Source: Synechococcaceae cyanobacterium (lineage in GTDB: Bacteria; Cyanobacteriota; Cyanobacteriia; PCC-6307; Cyanobiaceae). Taken from it: DNA of 7,800 bases. This document shows positions 1 through 4,972 of the stretch, piece after piece (within the stretch, counting starts at the first letter, position 1; every line of letters begins with the position of its first letter). The stretch spans positions 1 to 7,800 of the forward strand of contig CANHGA010000094.1 in NCBI GenBank assembly GCA_947460085.1. The letters are read 5' to 3'. A program made the translations under genes and the position numbers. Below the pieces are notes generated by a model that ran no database searches, was not told where the DNA came from, and worked only from the letters and a program-made list of their open reading frames with translations.

Positions 1-262
1 GAGCTGCGTAATAAATGATCTCTTGATAATCGATCTTGGGATAGCCCAAGGCAGCCCAATCGGGCTCTTCCATCTTGAGCCACTGCTGATAGGCCTTCAG
101 CCGAAAGTCGAGCAAGAAGGAGGGCTCCTCCTTCTTCGCGGAAATCAACCGGACCACATCTTCGCTGAGGCCCTTGGCAATTTTTTCGGTTTGGATGTCG
201 GTTACGAAGCCGTATTTGTACGGCTGGGAAACCAAATCGCCAACGGTGGCAGTGGTGCTCAT
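1..262 (-). CDS. sufB: SufB, Fe-S cluster assembly scaffold subunit (N-terminal part, runs off left edge)
   Basis: SufB is a subunit of the cytosolic SufBCD scaffold, which builds Fe-S clusters from cysteine-derived sulfur; in cyanobacteria SUF is the main assembly route. Only the first 87 codons are present. The minus-strand translation starts MSTTATVGDLVSQPYKYGF, continues with a VTDIQTEKIAKGLSED stretch, then FLLDFRLKAYQQWLKMEEPD and a YPKIDYQEIIYY segment. This is the typical SufB N-terminus (YKYGF, residues 16-20; 'sufferin' region LDFR..AY..W). The ATG at 262 (reverse strand) is 13 bases after the ftrC stop, so the two genes are probably co-transcribed. No strong Shine-Dalgarno is visible; translation may depend on coupling to ftrC. 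A divergent SufR regulator upstream supports the call. sufC, sufD and sufS would be expected beyond the left edge but cannot be seen. Confidence 0.93.
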   Translation of the reverse strand, partial: MSTTATVGDLVSQPYKYGFVTDIQTEKIAKGLSEDVVRLISAKKEEPSFLLDFRLKAYQQWLKMEEPDWAALGYPKIDYQEIIYYAA

Positions 263-270
263 GGGATGAA

Positions 271-287
271 TCCGCCTATCCGGCGGA
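271..287. other. Small stem-loop at the ftrC-sufB junction
   Basis: TCCGCC (271-276) and GGCGGA (282-287) are perfect inverted copies around a 5-base loop. The hairpin covers the last codons and the stop of ftrC, about 10 bases before the sufB start. There is no T tract on either strand, so it is not an intrinsic terminator. It could affect translation initiation of sufB or transcript processing, or be chance in GC-rich DNA. Confidence 0.3.
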
Positions 288-662
288 CAGGGTTTTCACC
301 TCGTCCAGACTGATGGTCTGTTGGTCACCGCGGAACGCGTTGTCTTCGGTGAGAAAAAGCATGCAGTGACATTCCTTGCGCTCACGCATGGGTACGCAGG
401 GGCAATTCCAGAAAGCCTGAGACACTTCCGCCTCCTTGTCTTCGTAGTGGCGACATGGACAGAGGGCGCCGCCCAGTTCGTCTTTGTGCTTGGCCAATCC
501 AGCCAGCACAACCGCCGTGACGCCAGGGTCGCTGCAGAAATAGGTGCCCGTGCGCTGGGCGTAGGTTTCGGCAAACTTACGGATCACATCAAGGCTGTCA
601 GAGGCTGTGGGTGCACCAGGAGCAGCACCGGCAGGCGAGGAGTTGGCCGCAGCGTCGGACAT
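276..662 (-). CDS. ftrC: Ferredoxin-thioredoxin reductase, catalytic (beta) chain
   Basis: The catalytic subunit of ferredoxin:thioredoxin reductase takes electrons one at a time from photosystem I-reduced ferredoxin and reduces the thioredoxin disulfide, switching carbon-metabolism enzymes on in the light. All family signatures are present in the 128 residues: CPCRHY (C68, C70), CPCVPM (C87, C89) and CHC (C98, C100). By comparison with characterised family members, C68, C87, C89 and C98 should hold the [4Fe-4S] cluster, and C70 and C100 should form the active-site disulfide. An extra cysteine sits at C43. Residues 1-22 are an Ala/Ser/Pro-rich extension before the conserved fold starts near SLDVIRKFAETYA; the real start could be slightly downstream, but no better start codon is seen. 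The gene precedes sufB by 13 bases, so it is probably the first gene of the suf transcript. The variable subunit FtrV is not in the window. Confidence 0.95.
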   Translation of the reverse strand: MSDAAANSSPAGAAPGAPTASDSLDVIRKFAETYAQRTGTYFCSDPGVTAVVLAGLAKHKDELGGALCPCRHYEDKEAEVSQAFWNCPCVPMRERKECHCMLFLTEDNAFRGDQQTISLDEVKTLSAG

Positions 663-722
663 AACGAAAGGGGGTCGCGAAAGAAAGCGATCAAGGGGCT
701 TGGAACCCGCCCAACCCAGTTA

Positions 723-740
723 CGAAACACCAAGGTTTCG
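723..740. promoter_or_regulatory. Candidate SufR operator in the ftrC-sufR divergent region
   Basis: CGAAAC (723-728), a 6-base spacer, and GTTTCG (735-740) form a perfect 18-bp inverted repeat, roughly in the first third of the 246-bp gap between ftrC (starts 662, minus) and sufR (909, plus). The SufR site I recall for Synechocystis is CAAC-N6-GTTG, so the AAC-N6-GTT core and the spacing agree while the outer bases differ. On the plus strand a weak TTACGA (720-725) N16 TACCAT (742-747) promoter-like pair brackets the repeat, which would fit autorepression; that promoter match is poor. I saw no second exact copy and no riboswitch or RNA gene in the rest of the gap. Confidence 0.5.
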
Positions 741-908
741 ATACCATTGGAGCCTAGGGCAAAGGCTCGGGCAGTGGGGTTGGAGCCATTGTGCCTCCTG
801 CCCTTCTACCCAACGGATCCATCCAACTGATCCCTGCGGCCCGAAGCCCCAAACCTGCCATGGGCGTGGCATGGTATGGGGTATTGGCGTGGGGGATCGG
901 TGACTGCG

Positions 909-1586
909 ATGGGCGCCACCAGCCTGCCAACCCCCGCCTCAGCCCCACGGGCCGACAGCGTTCAAGCCCCCACCCGCACGGCGGCCTTAGCCCTGCTGTT
1001 GCGCAAAGGCGAAGCCACCGCCGCCGAATTGGCTGACTCGCTTGGTGTGTCGGTCCAGGTCATGCGCCGCCATTTGCGCAGCCTGGAAGACGACGGCCTG
1101 GTACAGGCCTGCCCAGCCGCCGAGGGGCCCGGCAGGCCGAGCAACCGCTGGCATCTCACCAGCAAGGGCCAGGGGCAATTCCCCGATGGCAGTGAGCATT
1201 TCGCCCTCAGCTTGCTGGAGTCGATGGCCGGCAGCCTGCCGCCAGAACTGGTCCAAAACCTGCTGGAGCACCAGGCCCTCCAAAAAGCCGGCGACTACCG
1301 CGACCGGGTTGGCCAGGGCAGCCTCCAGGAGCGGCTCGAGCGCCTGGTCGACCTGCGCCGCCACGAGGGCTATGTGGCGGAATGCAGCGCCGACGGCGAC
1401 GGCTGGGTCATGAGTGAATTCCACTGTTCTGTGATGCGCATCGCCGAGCAGTTCCCCTGCGTCTGTGACCAGGAACTCCAGTTGATTCGCCACACCTTTC
1501 CCGACTGCCAGGTGGAACGGGTGCAATGGCGTTTCGAGCAGGGCCACTCCTGTGGATTCCGCTTGGTACCGAGTGACGCCACCTAA
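909..1586 (+). CDS. sufR: SufR, Fe-S-responsive transcriptional repressor of the suf genes
   Basis: SufR is a dimeric winged-helix repressor that binds an oxygen-sensitive Fe-S cluster and shuts off sufBCDS and its own gene when Fe-S supply is adequate. About residues 22-80 are the DNA-binding domain; the recognition segment reads TAAELADSLGVSVQVMRRHL, followed by the wing GPGRPSNRW. The C-terminal half carries the cysteines expected for cluster binding: C159, C173, C184, C186, with further C200 and C215. Which of these are ligands cannot be told here. The ATG at 909 is chosen because the following residues lead directly into the HTH; the frame is open from an ATG at 876 and a GTG at 900 that has a GGGGG run just upstream, so a start a few codons earlier is possible. 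Its divergence from ftrC-sufB is the classic arrangement. The end overlaps the next reading frame. Confidence 0.93.
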   Translation: MGATSLPTPASAPRADSVQAPTRTAALALLLRKGEATAAELADSLGVSVQVMRRHLRSLEDDGLVQACPAAEGPGRPSNRWHLTSKGQGQFPDGSEHFALSLLESMAGSLPPELVQNLLEHQALQKAGDYRDRVGQGSLQERLERLVDLRRHEGYVAECSADGDGWVMSEFHCSVMRIAEQFPCVCDQELQLIRHTFPDCQVERVQWRFEQGHSCGFRLVPSDAT

Positions 1587-2001
1587 AAGCCCACTCTCGG
1601 GAGGGGAGCTGGCCGAACTGGAGGCCACGCTTCTGCCCGCCCTGGAGCGCCACCACCTGCGGCTGCTCGCCCACGGTCTGCGCACGCTCCAAGCCGTGAC
1701 AGGCGATCCCCGTGGGGCCGGGTCGCAACCAGAGACCGTGCCCGATCACGCCACCCTGGTGGCCTGGGCGCTGCAGCAGGAGGCCCTAGGCGGCGACGTG
1801 GATTTCGCCCGCGCCTTCGCCGATCAACTGGTGGCAACGGCCCATCAACTAGAGGCCATCGCCCAACCGCTCGGGCGCGGCCCCCTGGCCCTGGAGCTCA
1901 GGGACCTCATCACCTGGGCCACCGCCTCAGCCAACGACCGGCTTGCGATCATCCCTCCAACAACGCCTTTGCCGGGCGAGCCCCCAGCACCTCTGCCATG
2001 A
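1573..2001 (+). CDS. Uncharacterised helical protein between sufR and cpcS
   Basis: I do not recognise a named family. The frame encodes about 142 residues from a GTG at 1573, or 149 from a GTG at 1552; neither start has a clear ribosome binding site, and 1573 is chosen because it overlaps sufR least (14 bases). Residues 11-42 (GELAELEATLLPALERHHLR onward) and the segment from DHATLVAWALQQEA to the ATASANDRLAI stretch look mainly alpha-helical, with a Pro-rich last 15 residues. There are no cysteines, no signal peptide and no membrane segment, so it is probably a soluble cytoplasmic protein. The frame overlaps sufR upstream and ends in a 4-base ATGA overlap with cpcS, so it is very likely translated as part of the same operon. 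A role with SufR or with phycobiliprotein maturation is only suggested by position. Confidence 0.72.
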   Translation: MTPPKSPLSGGELAELEATLLPALERHHLRLLAHGLRTLQAVTGDPRGAGSQPETVPDHATLVAWALQQEALGGDVDFARAFADQLVATAHQLEAIAQPLGRGPLALELRDLITWATASANDRLAIIPPTTPLPGEPPAPLP

Positions 2002-2543
2002 GTTCAGCCGTTTCGAGTCCAGCCATCGCCGATGCCATCGGTTTTTTCCGGTTGAGCTGTGGCCGTTGGCGCTCCCAGCGCAGCAGCCACCACCTGCTGC
2101 ACCGCCGGGCCGAGGCGGGGGGATCCTTCATTGAGGTGGTCGAACTTGACGCCGCTGACCCCCGGCTGATCGCCATCGCCGAGCTGCACGGCGAAGATCC
2201 CGCTGCCCTTGCCGGGGGCTGCCGGGTGACCTGGAACGCCTCGATGGCCTGGGACAAAGCCGGCGAGGCCCATGAAGGGGAGAGCGTTTTCGGCCTGATC
2301 CCCACCGATGGCCAGGGCCGCCAAGGGCTGCTGCTGCGGGATCGGGGCTACGCGGAAACCGCCCCCGTGGCGGGGCACTTCGCCATGGATGAACGCGACG
2401 AGTTGCTGCTCACCACCAGCTACGAAACGATGAACAGCCTGGAGCGCTTCAGCTTTGCGGGGCCCAACGTGCGCCTGCGCACCAGCACGGTGGAAGGCCT
2501 CTCGAACACGGCCTCCTTCTGCGTCGAGACCAGGCTGGCCTAA
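1998..2543 (+). CDS. cpcS: Phycobiliprotein chromophore lyase, CpcS/CpeS family
   Basis: Lyases of this family attach phycocyanobilin or a related bilin to a conserved cysteine of phycobiliprotein subunits (typically the Cys-84-equivalent site of phycocyanin beta or allophycocyanin). They are small lipocalin-like beta-barrel proteins of about 170-200 residues; this one has 181. Diagnostic segments are IGFFRLSCGRWRSQRSSHHL (residues 14-33) and the C-terminal ERFSFAGPNVRLRTS (149-163), followed by ASFCVETRLA. The ATG start lies in an ATGA overlap with the stop of the previous gene, which implies translational coupling. The next gene encodes a phycobilisome linker, consistent with a phycobilisome-assembly role. 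The exact paralogue (CpcS, CpcU or CpeS) and its substrate cannot be decided from this sequence; the symbol is the family default. Confidence 0.85.
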   Translation: MSSAVSSPAIADAIGFFRLSCGRWRSQRSSHHLLHRRAEAGGSFIEVVELDAADPRLIAIAELHGEDPAALAGGCRVTWNASMAWDKAGEAHEGESVFGLIPTDGQGRQGLLLRDRGYAETAPVAGHFAMDERDELLLTTSYETMNSLERFSFAGPNVRLRTSTVEGLSNTASFCVETRLA

Positions 2544-2566
2544 CCAGCGGCCCTAACCAGCGGCCC
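2541..2566 (+). repeat. Perfect 13-bp tandem duplication at the cpcS stop
   Basis: TAACCAGCGGCCC occurs twice head-to-tail (2541-2553 and 2554-2566); two further matching bases to the left extend the periodic stretch to 2539. The first TAA is the cpcS stop codon, so the duplication adds a second in-line TAA without changing the protein. It looks like a local slippage duplication; no function is evident. Confidence 0.8.
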
Positions 2567-2590
2567 AGCGGAAAGCGCTTTGAACGTTAC

Positions 2591-2621
2591 GGACTGTGAG
2601 TCCTGCCCCAACAGGGCGGAC
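2591..2621 (+). promoter_or_regulatory. Possible mutually exclusive hairpins in the cpcG leader
   Basis: GGACT (2591-2595) pairs perfectly with AGTCC (2599-2603) around GTG. The same GTCC (2600-2603), plus GCCC (2605-2608), can instead pair with GGGC (2614-2617) and GGAC (2618-2621) around CAACA, leaving one bulged T. The two structures cannot coexist. They lie 51-81 bases before the cpcG start, in the 128-bp gap after cpcS. No convincing -35/-10 pair was found in this gap. This could be a leader control element or chance. Confidence 0.25.
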
Positions 2622-2671
2622 CCAGCCCAGGCCGCACTTCTACGATCCGATGCGAGTGAAGCTGAAGTCGC

Positions 2672-3433
2672 GTGGCCCTGCCCCTCCTGAAATACGCACC
2701 CACTACCCAGAACTCGCGGGTCAAGGCTCTGCGGGTGGGTTCGGATGAGGATCCCAAGGCCGTCGCCATGGACAAGGCCATGGATCGCGAAGATCAAAAC
2801 TTCGTGATCGAAGCGGCCTACCGCCAAATCTTTTTTCACGCCTTCAAGGTCGACCGGGACCGCACCCTGGAAAGCCAGCTGCGCGACGGCCAAATCAACG
2901 TCCGGGAGTTCATCCGCTCCCTGTGCCTGTCGGACACCTTCACCCGCAGCTTCTACAACCTCAACAGCAACTACCGGGTGGCCCGCCACCTGGTGGAGAA
3001 GCTGCTGGGCCGCCCTGTCCACGGCAAGTCCGAAGAGATTGCCTGGTCAGCCGTGATCATGACCCGCGGCATCAAGGGCGCTGTCGACGACATCCTCAAC
3101 AGTCAGGAGTATCTCGATAACTTCGGCTACGACCCCGTTCCCTACCACCGCAATCGGGTGGTTGGTTCCCGTGATTTGGGCGAAAGCCCCTTCAACCTCA
3201 CCAGCCCCCGCTACGAGGCCTACTACCGCGGCATTCTTGGCTTCCCCCAAGTGGTGTACACCGGCACCGTCAAGGCCTTCCCCGAGCGCGCCCGCCAGCG
3301 CCGGGGCGGATTCCCCGAGGACTATCTCCCCTGGGTGCGCACCCTGCCTGCCCTGCGCAGCAGCGGAGGCTCCTCCGGCAACACCGGCATGGATTACATG
3401 GCCAAAGTTCCCTACCGCAGCATCGGCCGCTGA
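2672..3433 (+). CDS. cpcG: Phycobilisome rod-core linker polypeptide CpcG
   Basis: CpcG joins phycocyanin rods to the allophycocyanin core of the phycobilisome on the cytoplasmic face of the thylakoid. The GTG at 2672 gives MALPLLKYAPTTQNSRVKAL, the near-invariant CpcG N-terminus, so the start is well supported although a clean Shine-Dalgarno is lacking. About residues 17-155 are the PBS linker domain: FVIEAAYRQIFFHAFKVDRD, then REFIRSLCLSDTFTRSFY, VARHLVEKLLGRPVHG, and IKGAVDDILNSQEYLDNFGY. The remaining roughly 100 residues form the core-binding tail, with FPEDYLPWVRTLPALRSSGG and a terminal MDYMAKVPYRSIGR. The length (253) is normal. There is no hydrophobic C-terminal helix, so this is the conventional CpcG type and not the membrane-anchored CpcL type. 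The gene follows cpcS and is closed by a strong terminator. Confidence 0.96.
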   Translation: MALPLLKYAPTTQNSRVKALRVGSDEDPKAVAMDKAMDREDQNFVIEAAYRQIFFHAFKVDRDRTLESQLRDGQINVREFIRSLCLSDTFTRSFYNLNSNYRVARHLVEKLLGRPVHGKSEEIAWSAVIMTRGIKGAVDDILNSQEYLDNFGYDPVPYHRNRVVGSRDLGESPFNLTSPRYEAYYRGILGFPQVVYTGTVKAFPERARQRRGGFPEDYLPWVRTLPALRSSGGSSGNTGMDYMAKVPYRSIGR

Positions 3434-3469
3434 TCCCAGCCCCAGCCAAGGCTGGACCCAACACCATCC

Positions 3470-3495
3470 AAAGGCGGCCTGCGGCCGCCTTTTTT
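3470..3495 (+). terminator. Intrinsic terminator after cpcG
   Basis: A perfect 10-bp stem, AAAGGCGGCC (3470-3479) with GGCCGCCTTT (3483-3492), closes a TGC loop and runs into a six-T tract (3490-3495). It begins 37 bases after the cpcG stop. It separates the sufR-cpcS-cpcG block from the DUF4912 block. Confidence 0.92.
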
Positions 3496-3615
3496 GTGGT
3501 CGCCCAGGATGTGTCCAAAGGCACCCTCTGAAGTCAGTGGTTCCTGACGGCCATGCCCGGAAGAAGTGCGGCAATGGGAAAGTGACCACACTGATCCCAA
3601 ACGAATCCTTCAGCT

Positions 3616-4692
3616 GTGAGCCAGACCCTCTCTTCGTTGGCCCTGATGACCCTTCGCCAGCTCAGGGACATCGCCAGTCAACTGGGTGTGGGTTTGTACA
3701 GCAGGAAAACCAAAGACGAGCTGCTCGAAGCCATCGCAGCACGCCAGGCCAATTCCAAGCGAAGCCTCAAGGCCATTGAGGCGGAAATGGCGCCAGCCCC
3801 TAGGCCGTCAGGATCCACCAATGTGGTGTTCCTACCCAGGGATCCCCAGTGGGCATACGTGTTCTGGGAAATCGCCGAGGTGGATCGCGCCCAAGCCCAG
3901 GCCGCTGGTGCCAGCCAACTTTGCCTGCGGGTAGCCGATGTCACCGGCCTAACCGGTGGCTCCAGCCACCCCCACACCCTCCAAGAGATTGTGGTGGATA
4001 GCCATGTCACCGAGTGGTATCTGCCCGTTCCCTTGAGTGATCGCGATTACCGCGTGGAGTTGGGCTATCGCAAAGGCGGCAGTGGCGGCTGGATCTCCCT
4101 GGCGTTCTCCTCCGTGGCGAGGGTGCCATCCATGCACCCCAGTGAGCAAATCCTCGATCAATTTGTACCCTTCTCGCTCGAGGCCAGCCCCACCTCCCTG
4201 CCAACCCCGCTGGAGTCCGCCGATCCTGGCCTGCACGAACGCCTCTATCAAACGGCCACCTCCCCTGTGCGACGCATGGGCATGGGTCGGGGCTCGGAAG
4301 CCTTCCACGAACTCGACGATCAGGGGGAGCTCAACGCCAACCGTCTCAACGCCTCTGGGGCAGGGGTGTGGGCCAGTGGCCGCCATGAATCTGGCCTTGG
4401 GGGCGTGGCCGCTCGCCAGCGCGCCTTCTGGTTGGTTGCTGATGCCGAACTGATCGTTTATGGCGCCACCGACCCTTCAGCCCGGCTGACCATCGGGACG
4501 GAAGTGGTTCCCCTTTCAGCGGATGGCACCTTCCGGGTGCAAGTGCCGTTCCGGGATGGCCAGCAGCTTTATCCCATCGAAGCCGTTGCGGCCGATGGCG
4601 TGCAAAAGCGCAACATCACCCTCGAATTCAATCGGATCACCCCTGAAGACAACAGCAACCCTGCCGACAAGGCCATTGCCGAGTGGTTCTAA
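3616..4692 (+). CDS. DUF4912-type protein with an N-terminal Rho-N/SAP-like segment
   Basis: This 358-residue protein resembles the DUF4912 proteins common in cyanobacteria, whose function is unknown to me. Residues 10-41 (LMTLRQLRDIASQLGVGLYS then RKTKDELLEAI) look like the short helical Rho-N/SAP-type motif found in nucleic-acid-binding proteins. The DUF4912 core starts near residue 68 with TNVVFLPRDPQWAYVFWEI and continues through YRVELGYRKGGSGGWISLAF to SSVARVPSMHPSEQ. After a low-complexity stretch, a beta-rich region (RAFWLVADAELIVYGATDPS, then VPLSADGTFRVQVPFRDG and LYPIEAVAADG) looks Ig-like. The GTG at 3616 is used since residues 1-9 precede the motif naturally; an in-frame ATG at 3646 is the alternative. 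There is no signal peptide or membrane segment, so it is probably cytoplasmic. The 182 bp before it include the cpcG terminator and no other gene; no promoter could be assigned. Confidence 0.85.
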   Translation: MSQTLSSLALMTLRQLRDIASQLGVGLYSRKTKDELLEAIAARQANSKRSLKAIEAEMAPAPRPSGSTNVVFLPRDPQWAYVFWEIAEVDRAQAQAAGASQLCLRVADVTGLTGGSSHPHTLQEIVVDSHVTEWYLPVPLSDRDYRVELGYRKGGSGGWISLAFSSVARVPSMHPSEQILDQFVPFSLEASPTSLPTPLESADPGLHERLYQTATSPVRRMGMGRGSEAFHELDDQGELNANRLNASGAGVWASGRHESGLGGVAARQRAFWLVADAELIVYGATDPSARLTIGTEVVPLSADGTFRVQVPFRDGQQLYPIEAVAADGVQKRNITLEFNRITPEDNSNPADKAIAEWF

Positions 4693-4723
4693 GCCCATCC
4701 CTCTCCACCGTCAGGCACCCCAG

Positions 4724-4900
4724 ATGAAGCGAGCCTTGGTTGCCTTTACCCCGTTGGCAGGCGCCCTGGCCTTCCCGTTGGTCGTCCCGCTGGTGCTGAA
4801 GCAGGCCGGCATCCCGGCCGCTGTCCTCAGCGCTGTGGCCATTGCCGTGGTCTGGTTTGTGCTGATGCTGCGCACCGCCGAGATGCCTGGCCACTCCTAG
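4724..4900 (+). CDS. Small hydrophobic membrane protein (58 residues)
   Basis: The ATG at 4724 opens a 58-codon frame, MKRALVAFTPLAGALAFPLV and onward, with two hydrophobic stretches: about residues 8-26 and 31-49 (IPAAVLSAVAIAVVWFVLML). These are separated by KQAG, which suggests a two-helix hairpin in the membrane; the end is polar (RTAEMPGHS). I do not recognise a named family. It starts 31 bases after the DUF4912 stop and precedes the lipoprotein gene on the same strand, so it probably belongs to the same transcript. The coherent membrane topology and position support a real gene. The same frame is open from 4523 inside the previous gene, but that upstream part is a shadow. Confidence 0.7.
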   Translation: MKRALVAFTPLAGALAFPLVVPLVLKQAGIPAAVLSAVAIAVVWFVLMLRTAEMPGHS

Positions 4901-4916
4901 GGCCCTCCGCCCTAGG
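4896..4916. repeat. Inverted repeat over the small-membrane-protein stop
   Basis: CCTAGGGC (4896-4903) and GCCCTAGG (4909-4916) are perfect inverted copies with a 5-base loop, overlapping the TAG stop. No T tract follows, so it is at best a weak or factor-aided terminator or an RNA-stabilising hairpin between the small membrane protein gene and the phospholipase D-like gene. Confidence 0.5.
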
Positions 4917-4972
4917 GAAGCCCGCCAGTGGGAAACCTGGAAGCAACCGCTCCAGGCCCTGTGAATCCATTG

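Noticed and set aside
750..768. GAGCC/GGCTC 5-bp inverted repeat near the sufR promoter region
   Set aside because: It is short, has a 9-base loop and does not resemble a SufR site; it is probably chance.
321..830. Plus-strand open frame of 169 codons opposite ftrC
   Set aside because: It is antisense to ftrC, which has all its diagnostic cysteines, and its translation shows no recognisable domain; it is a GC-rich shadow.
987..1685. Minus-strand open frame of 232 codons opposite sufR
   Set aside because: It is antisense to the well-supported SufR reading frame, and its translation has no family features.
2540..3022. Minus-strand open frame of 160 codons opposite cpcG and its leader
   Set aside because: It is antisense to the clear CpcG linker domain and its composition follows the complement of that gene.
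3047..3589. Minus-strand open frame of 180 codons over the cpcG end and terminator
   Set aside because: It crosses the strong plus-strand terminator and the CpcG coding sequence; no domain is visible.
3495..3590. Inverted copies TGTGGTC (3495-3501) and GACCACA (3584-3590), plus GTCAG/CTGAC (3533-3548), before the DUF4912 gene
   Set aside because: The 7-bp arms are more than 80 bases apart and the inner stem is only 5 bp; both are expected by chance at this length, and no promoter or known motif accompanies them.
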